The notes beneath the pieces were generated by a model that was not told the DNA's origin, did no database searches, and saw nothing but the letters and a program-made list of their open reading frames with translations. From Pomphorhynchus laevis (taxonomy: Eukaryota > Acanthocephala > Palaeacanthocephala > Echinorhynchida > Pomphorhynchidae), in the NCBI GenBank assembly GCA_012934845.2, contig WNNJ02002656.1:1-64000 (forward strand): 64,000 nucleotides of DNA, written 5' to 3'. Numbering within the stretch: position 1 is the stretch's first letter; each line of letters begins with the position of its first letter. The translations under genes and the position numbers were made by a program. Shown here one piece after another: positions 56,430 to 64,000 of the stretch.

Positions 56430-57670
56430 AATAAGACAGCATTAAAAAATCACAGCACAGTGGTTTTGATTTTTTCTTATTTGATGTTATGTTGCAATAA
56501 TATTGATATATGTAAAAATATTATTTAAATGATTTTAAGAGTTTGAGAAACCTTACCGTTATTTACATATCAATTTTTATTTGGTTCGTAAATAAATTTA
56601 GCTATTAAAAGTCCCTAGAGATCATCTAATTCATGTGAAAATCATCAAACGTATACTAGAATTGATAACTAATTGATAATAGGATTTACTATTCTATTAA
56701 ACATATTAAGTTATGTTATTAATTTTTAGGCATTTATGATTTCAAACTTCAACATAATATTTAGATTGACCTAGTGAGTAAAAACATTTGTAACGTTTTT
56801 AGATATTGAGCTTTATGTATCACTTCCGTTTTTAATAATAAAATCATCAAATGTTAGCTGTTTTTAAGTTTAAACGTTTGATTTTTTAATAGACTTGTTA
56901 TCCACATTTTCGACATCACACCAGAGAACATGTAAACAAAACAGTTCCGAATATATAAAAATCTGTTGTTATACTTTACTTATAAAATTTAATGACAAAT
57001 AATAGACGTTCCAAATAATTAATATCAAATTACTTACTTGAAATAATTGCCTTTGTATTTCCTTTTATCTGCGGCAAATACTTCTAAATGGAAGATTTAA
57101 GCTTTTTATAAATCGCAAGATTCCGATTTTTTGAATTTCGTAATTTGCTAAAAGTTTGTTTTTGTATTAAACTGAATGATTAAATTAATTAATTATTAAT
57201 TAATTTAGTTAATTTTAATTATTTTTTGTTTAGTCAAGTTACATAATAAATATGATTAATAAATATGTGATTAATAAATATGATAAGTTACATAATAAAT
57301 ATGTGATTAATAATTAGAAATCAAATATTTAATAAAATATATAGTATATTAAATACTTGAGTATTTTTGAGTATAAATTTATGCCATTTAAAAGGTATTT
57401 TATCGATGATTTATGTTATAGCGTTACCAATTAACAGTTCGTTCAGCCAAAGTAGACATTGCTCAAGTAATCTGTGATCTTTTTCATTGGTGATTTTATT
57501 TTTATTGATTGTGTATCTATTTATCTTTGATGCCATTTTCAATAGAAGCCGTGTTTTTGAACGTAAACATTTAATAAATTGTCTTTGAATATCATGGTTA
57601 CATAGAAAGAATAGCCGAAACAAATTATTTATTTTAAAACAATATAAATATTTTTTTCATATTTCATATT
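56430..57670. other. AT-rich spacer downstream of AP2A
   Basis: No gene recognised; short local duplications of AATAAATATGTGATTAATAA lie near 57250-57310. Confidence 0.5.
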
Positions 57671-57675
57671 TTAAT

Positions 57676-59395
57676 TTGATATGACCTGTGCAGTCATTGT
57701 TACTATTGAAATTTTGATGACTATTTTTATTCTGCACGCTACTTTAATCCCATATATACGCCAACAGCAGTACGCTACATTTCATTATTGGTGGACTTCA
57801 GGTACTGATCCAATACCTAGGTTTCACGTTTCGGTCTTTTTAATGTTGGCTGACGATATACCTGTGCAGTCATTGTTAATATTGAAATTTTAATGGCTAT
57901 TTTTATTCTGCACGCTACTTTAATCCCATATATACGCCAACAGCAGTACGCTACATTTCATTATTGGTGGACTTCAGGTACTGATCCAATACCTAGGTTT
58001 CACGTTTCGGTCTTTTTAATGTTGGCTGACGATATACCTGTGGAGTCATTGTTAATATTGAAATTTTGATGACTATTTTTATTTTGCAGCTGCTCTTATC
58101 CTATATATACGCCAACAGCAGTACGCTACATTGTAATATTTGTTGACTTCAGGTACTGATCCAATACCTACGTTTCACGTTTCGGCCCTTTTAATGTTGG
58201 CTGACGATATACCTGTGCAGTCATTGTTAATATTGAAATTTTGATGACTATTTTTATTCTGCACGCTACTTTAATCCCATATATACGCCACCAGCAGTAC
58301 GCTACATTGTAGTTTTCGTGGACTTCAGGTACTGATCCAATACCTAGGTTTCACGTTTCGGTCTTTTTAATGTTGGCTGACGATATACCTGTGCAGTCAT
58401 TGTTAATATTGAAATTTTAATGGCTATTTTTTATTTTGCAGCTGCTCTTATCCTATATATACGCCAACAGCAGTACGCTACATTGTAATATTTGTGGACT
58501 TCATCAGGTACTGATTTAATACCTACGTTTCACGTTTCGGCCCTTTTAATGTTGGCTGACGATATACCTGTGCAGTCATTGTTAATATTGAAATTTTGAT
58601 GACTATTTTTATTCTGCACGCTACTTTAATCCCATATATACGCCACCAGCAGTACGCTACATTGTAGTTTTGGTGGACTTCAGGTACTGATCCAATACCT
58701 AGGTTTCACGTTTCGGTTTTTTTAATGTTGGTTGATACTATACATGTGCAGTCATTGTTACTATTGAAATATTGATGACTATTTTTATTCTGCACGCTAC
58801 TTTAATCCCATATATACGCCAACAACAGTACGCTACATTTCATTATTGGTGGACTTCAGGTACTGATCCAATACCTAGGTTTCACGTTTCGGCCCTTTTA
58901 ATGTTGGCTGACGATATACCTGTGGAGTCATTGTTAATATTGAAATTTTGATGACTATTTTATTCTGTACGCTATTTTAATCCCATATATACGCCACCAG
59001 CAGTACGCTACATTGTAATATTTGTGGACTTCATCAGGTACTGATTTAATACCTAGGTTTCACGTTTCGGCCCTTTTAATATTGGCTGACGATATACCTG
59101 TGCAGTCATTGTTAATATTGAAATTTTGATGACTATTTTATTCTGCACGCTACTTTAATCCCATATATACGCCACCAGCAGTACGCTACATTGTAATATT
59201 TGTTGACTTCAGGTACTGATCCAATACCTAGGTTTCACGTTTCGGCCCTTTTAATGTTGGCCGACGATATACCTGTGCAGTCATTGTTAATATTGAAATT
59301 TTGATGACTATTTTATTCTGTACGCTACTTTAATCCCATATATACGCCAACAACAGTACGCAACATTTCATTATTAGTAGACTTCATCAGGTTGT
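57676..59395 (-). repeat. Tandem array of about ten 176-bp units with decayed hammerhead cores
   Basis: The anchor CAGTACGC(T/A)AC recurs ten times (about 57767, 57944, 58119, 58289, 58468, 58644, 58824, 59003, 59177 and 59353), giving a mean period of about 176 bp. Each unit contains ACCTGTGCAGTCATTGTTA, TTTAATCCCATATATACGCC and TTTCACGTTTCGG. Read on the - strand, the segment around each anchor aligns with the hammerhead-like copies in AP2A intron 2. Three sites (near 58500, 59032, 59385) keep CUGAUGA and about four keep GAAA; most units carry a 3-nt loss in the first core box. The last unit near 59353-59390 keeps both boxes. The array sits 2.2 kb from a Penelope-like element on the same strand. 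Confidence 0.85.
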
Positions 59396-59545
59396 TTGAT
59401 AATAGCAATTAATCTCAAAAGTAGGTAAGTTTTAAAATTGAAGGCATCACCTTCTCCTACCAACGCAGATTTTATTTAAAATAAGAAATCATTTCAATTA
59501 AATTTGCAAAATGTAAGACGAAATTCTTTCATTTAATCAACAGTG
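59395..59545 (+). repeat. Flank block shared with AP2A intron 2
   Basis: TTTGATAATAGCAATTAAT and the following about 130 bp resemble 30923-31050 in the same orientation, so the array and the intron cluster share more than the 176-bp unit. Confidence 0.65.
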
Positions 59546-61625
59546 TTGATAAATCTCTTAATTTGAAAGGGTTACGAAAACAGAGAGTAGAGTAATATTT
59601 TGATATATAGTGATATAGTAATATATATTACTATATTATATATAAGTAATAAATATAGTAATATTTTTAATAATTTTTAAATTCCTCGTATATTGGATTA
59701 ATTCAATATTTAATATACAAGACTATTATATAAAAGCCTAAATGTTGTGTTCATAATCCTAAACTATCATATATAAGTTACTTAGTGATATTAAATCGAA
59801 GCCATATTACTTATGTTTTTGGTATAACAACAAGAAGCATCTCTGAAAATTTATCTAATAGCTTTTATCTCATTATAAAACACTGTAGCAAATTCGGAGA
59901 TTGAACCGCAAAGCAAACGCAGCCACTTTGCGGTTGAGGCTGAAGTTGTCCAAAGTTGCTAATGTGCCTTATTCTAACTGCGGTTATCTTTATTAGCTGA
60001 GGAATGCGCTTGAATATGTAGATTTCATAGCCCTCAAGTTATACTAAATTTGTATAGTGTGGTTTGACATTTTGTGATATCCATTTATTAGCCGTTGATT
60101 CCACAGATTTTGTAGATGTTTACATTATAGCTATAGCATTGCATAAATCCTGCTATACTAGCAGTCTCTATGTGCAATCAGCATTCTCGCCTGTCCTGAA
60201 ACCATGAAGGTCTGAAGGTATTAATGAAGATAAAAATATTTTTCATATTAATAGCTATCGTGCATAAATCGATAACTTATTGTATGAATCAAATGTAATT
60301 TATCTCCATTCAAGCAAAAAGGAAATCCGTGAAATTTAATAAAAATGAAATCCGTTAAATATATTTAGTTATGGAATTTTTATAAATATTTAAATGTCAA
60401 CTGAAAATTTACTTTCTTTTTATGTGATACCAATAGAAGATATTTTTAATCCTAATAAAATAAAATGACCTAAAATGTTAGTTTATTACTTACTAAATGG
60501 CCTTTGATATCATTAATAATATTTTTAATCCTAATAAAATGACCTAAAATGTTAGTTTATTACTTACTAAATGGCCTTTGATATCTATATAAATTTCAAT
60601 GTGATTTATCAATGCCGATTAGCCGCATTTATTAAATGGTAACATATTAAATTAAATATTTGGGACATGATATCTCAGCGTACATGAAAACACAGTTTAA
60701 AAATAGTTGATAACATCTTTTAAAGTCAAAAGGCCCTTCATTAAAGTATGTCATTATAAATGAAAATAAACCTCTAACATTATGATATTAATTGTTCCAA
60801 CTGTAAGTACTCGTGTGACAAAATAATTATTTTCTAACTTACCTAATAATTACTAAAAATAAGTCATTTAGGGTAAAATAAGTCATTTTGGCTCGGTTCA
60901 AAAAATCTTAAAAAGATACTCGCTCAACAAAGTCTTAGTACCAACTAAATGAAACATAAACAAATCCGATCCATAAACTTTTACCACTGCTAATACCATC
61001 AGAACAAAGAAACAAACTTTTATTAAATATTTATTACAATAGAAATAATTTTAAATACTGTTTTGGGTATATTTTATATTAATTTATAATTTACAAGTTA
61101 AAAAATGCATTTCTGTAAATAATCCCATCGATATTTTAAATAGAAGAATTCCAGACAAAAATTCTTATTTAATCAAGTTTTAACAGCAAATTTTAAGTAA
61201 CTAACTGTTACCATCGTCAAGCTGAACACAAAATTTGGGATAATTGCTTTATATACTGACGCTTCCCATATTCCGTGTATTTTTATTATAAGGCGCAACA
61301 ATTCCTCATGTCGTATGCACGTAGCGAGAATTGTACATTAACGTACACCACGTCAGTTAAGTAAAAATAACAAAAGAAAAGAAGGAAGAATTAAAATTAC
61401 AATTACAATTTATAAATTAAATAAACATAAACAGATAAGATTCTTAAATTTAAAACCAAACAAATTTTAATTGCAGTAACAATTAACGGAGACTATTTTC
61501 AAATAAAGTGAAAATAAAAGTTAAGATAGGGTAAAATACAATTGTGATTTAACTGGGCTCAATGTAATATTAACTCTCCACTGTGTTGGTTTCCGCTTAA
61601 ATTAGTAAATGTGTATCTCTTTATA
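59546..61625. other. AT-rich spacer with one tandem duplication
   Basis: No gene recognised. A unit of about 70 bp containing ATGACCTAAAATGTTAGTTT and CTAAATGGCCTTTGATATC is duplicated at about 60445-60513 and 60522-60586. Confidence 0.5.
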
Positions 61626-61635
61626 GCTAATGCCA

Positions 61636-62840
61636 CTAGAAATAATCCTGTATTTTAATCTCAACACACTTATGTAGTATCCTAAAGTTGTCTAGGTTCA
61701 ATAGATGCGCTGTTTCTCGGACATGCTGTGCTATAGCATACTTTATGCTCTTTTGATCTCTACATGTGCGGGCATGTTCTAACAATCGCTCACACAGAGG
61801 TTTATCAGTTTGTCTTACGTAGGTCTGCGACAATATGAACTAGGTATTTCATAAACTACACCAAAAGTCTCTCTCCGGTTTACGTTCGAATCTACTGGAC
61901 AATTTAACACCTGTACGAGTATAGGGATAAAGCTTTTTGTCTGTATTATTGTTCAGAGACCTACACACGCTCTCTAGGTTTACCTTGTCATTATTCGATG
62001 GTAGAGGGACATAAGCTCTCTCTAATCTAATTTTTTCAGACGGTACGTTTTTATCTTTTTGATACATAACAGAATCTAATGTTCTCTTAATTATTGTGGG
62101 AAGTAAATATCTATCCTGAAACATTTTAGAAACATGTTCATCCTCGCTGTTACCTAAAGATTTAGTGCTGCAATATTTGGATGATCTTAAAAAATGTGAA
62201 CTGAGGGCCAACAATTTATGTGCTTTTGGAGCAGTTGATCCTTAATGACAGACAAGAAAAGGCACGTAATGTTTTTATGTCGTGTTAATTACCGACTCAA
62301 TACGTTGGAGAGCTACATCAAGGAAATGAAACTTACAGTTATTCTCGGTGTCTATCTGCCACTGTATATGGTGGTCATACGCATTAAGGTCTGTCAACAA
62401 TGCATTATTATTTATTTGTATGCCCTCGGCTATCATAAATACATCATCAACATATCGGCACCATAATGCAAATTTGTTGATAGTAGAAGCTGCAGATAAT
62501 TCTCAGTCCCTCATGTATATTTTAGCCATGGTTGGTCCCAACAAGCTGCCCATTGCAACTCTGCCTATGTGATCATAGAATGCACCCTCAAAAGTAAAGT
62601 GGGCTTGAGCAGTACAAAAATATAGTAGTGTGGACCACTCATTGGTACTTAGATGCCACTCGATGCAACTATTCGACAATAAATCAGACGCCATTTGTAT
62701 GATTCGATCAAGACGTACATTAGCGAATAAAGTCACCACATCTGCTGATATCATACGGGAATCCTTTGGTAGTTGCAACTCTATCAATTTCTGTATAAAT
62801 ATGCAATCGTTGTTTACAGGATACCCCCTGTAAACCTAAT
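61636..62840 (-). mobile_element. Penelope-like element with RT and GIY-YIG region, broken
   Basis: The - strand shows, in order, RT fingers (DSRMISADVVTLFANVRLDR), the box IGRVAMGSLLGPTMAKIYM, a YVDD catalytic box near 62450 within CRYVDDVFMIAEG, a linker (61849-62214), and a GIY-YIG-like nuclease end with TYVRQTDKPLCERLLEHART (61636-61833). RT followed by GIY-YIG is the hallmark of canonical Penelope elements. The unit has several breaks, lacks clear terminal repeats and looks old. Confidence 0.8.
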
Positions 62841-62879
62841 TATACCCCCTGTAAATGTGCATCAATCACTTCCCTCAGA

Positions 62880-63170
62880 AAAAAAAACATTAATTTCTTT
62901 AGCCATGGAATGGTTGTTTGTTCCATAGCTGGCTATGATTGGCCTATACACGTGTACGGACGTGTGCACCTTAGCATTGAAGTTCAATAAACCTGAATGA
63001 GCTGTTGCACTACGCATCTGTCAATATGAGAAATTAGATATTTTGTTGGATTTATGTAGTTCCAAAAGTATCTTATTTAATTTGGTAGTTCTCACCTTCG
63101 TGGGGTCTTTAATTTAGAAAATCTTTTAGCGTCCGATAAAAGATCAATGTCTTTCTCTACATATTCACAA
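62880..63170. other. Spacer between the Penelope-like and L2-like elements
   Basis: No gene recognised; the first part may be 5' sequence of the Penelope-like element. Confidence 0.35.
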
Positions 63171-63179
63171 AAAAAGATT

Positions 63180-63974
63180 TATTTTAACGCGGCAAAAAAA
63201 GATTTATTTAACGTGGCAAATGCGTGCCAGCGCACGCTTACATAACCACGACAAAACAGAAATGTAAATCATGTGTCGAGAAGGTGTGAACGGAGGAGGT
63301 GTTTGAATGTAATAAAGCAGGGAGCGCGGCGGACTTCGAGAGGGAGTTGATTCCAGGCGAGTGAGGCGGCGACGAGGAAGGATCGGAGACCGTAGTTGTT
63401 GGAGTAATTGGGAACGTGGAGTAAGAGGGTATGACGGGAACGCAGCGATAGCGAGGTGGGGCGAGTGTCGTCTAAGAAAGGAAGGTTGTTGAACGATGGG
63501 TAGTCGACAGCGATGAGACGAAAATTTACGAGAAGAAGGCGGAGTTTGATGCGGATGTGGATGGTGGGCCAGGAGAGTTGGGCAAGATGAGTGGATATGT
63601 GGTCAAAGCGACGGAGACGAAAGAGCACTCGAACGGTGGAGTTGATTATTCGTTGTAGTGCTAGGATGATGGATTTCGGAGAATTGACGAAAAGGCTAAG
63701 GCAGTAATCGATTTTTGGGAAAAGAAGCGATGAAAGAAGAGACATACAAGAACGGAAATCGATAAGGGAGCGGATACGGCGGATGTCACGGAGAATTAAG
63801 TTAGACGAGTGGACCTTGTCAAAGATAAAAAGTTTGAGGGAAAGGTGATCATCGAAATGGAAGCCTAGAAAAGTGAGATTGTGTACTATGTGGATGATTG
63901 ATGAGGCAAAAGATACAGTGGGAGGATATATGTTTGGTTTACGGGGGAGGATCCACATTATTGGATCCTCCCCT
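63180..63974 (-). mobile_element. L2-like LINE copy 3, 5'-truncated
   Basis: A 229-codon frame (63269-63958) reads MWILPRKPNIYPPTVSFASS, FLGFHFDDHLSLKLF, LFPKIDYCLSLFVNSPKSII and ends WNQLPLEVRRAPC and HLLRSHLLDT, the CR1/L2-type C-terminal region, without a break. The 3' end with GTGGCAAATGCGTGCCAG (as read on +) and a doubled AAAGATTTATTT lies at about 63175-63250. The 5' edge shows an 11-bp fold-back at 63949-63974. RT boxes are missing. Confidence 0.75.
63949..63974. repeat. Fold-back at the 5' edge of L2-like copy 3
   Basis: GGGAGGATCC is followed after 7 bp by GGATCCTCCC. In the related copy at 22.9 kb the first arm is present but the second is not, so the second arm was created at the insertion or rearrangement point. 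Confidence 0.7.
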
Positions 63975-64000
63975 TAAGTAGTTGTAGACAAGTGTCTAGA

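Noticed and set aside
57676-59395. CRISPR array
   Set aside because: Whole 176-bp units repeat head-to-tail with no unique spacers, and the genome is eukaryotic.
1-64000. tRNA, rRNA or snRNA genes
   Set aside because: None was recognised by eye; short or diverged ones could be missed without a dedicated search.

Overview
The window is AT-rich animal DNA: one intron-containing host gene in a dense graveyard of retroelements. The mixture (CR1-like and L2-like LINEs, LINE-type elements with a C-terminal restriction-like nuclease, Penelope-like elements with a GIY-YIG domain) together with a fast-evolving host protein and introns as short as 44 nt suggests an invertebrate. Several elements resemble, from memory, families common in cnidarians, so a derived cnidarian such as a myxozoan is possible. 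The species cannot be fixed from the sequence.

Layout. 1-8.2 kb: a tentative coding fragment, a LINE RT fragment (-), a long palindrome, a LINE with a C-terminal restriction-like nuclease (-), a Penelope-like tail with a pseudoknot-forming 3' region, and a second nuclease fragment (+). 8.8-18.2 kb: CR1-like LINEs. A nearly intact copy (-; ORF2 open over 973 codons) sits inside the ORF2 of an older copy, and a third, dead copy (+) ends in an inverted duplication of itself. 18.7-28 kb: a LINE endonuclease fragment, two tail-to-tail L2-like copies, and a fourth CR1-like copy (-). 29.1-56.4 kb: the host gene for the alpha subunit of the AP-2 clathrin adaptor, 19 exons on the + strand, 2,685 coding nt in total (894 codons plus stop). 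Its large introns hold a ubiquilin retropseudogene, a LINE, a nuclease-LINE fragment, Penelope-like fragments, a minisatellite and two hammerhead-like motifs. 57.7-59.4 kb: a tandem array of about ten 176-bp units carrying decayed hammerhead cores on the - strand. 61.6-62.8 kb: a broken Penelope-like element with RT and GIY-YIG parts (-). 63.2-64 kb: another L2-like copy running off the window.

The only host gene with a clear function is AP2A, which links endocytic cargo, PIP2 membranes and clathrin. The most interesting non-gene signal is the 176-bp repeat family with a type I hammerhead core, found both as two better-preserved copies in AP2A intron 2 and as the tandem array near a Penelope-like element. 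This arrangement resembles the hammerhead-bearing Penelope elements and retrozyme-like repeats known in animals. A second candidate structured RNA is a nested pseudoknot at 6.55-6.62 kb.
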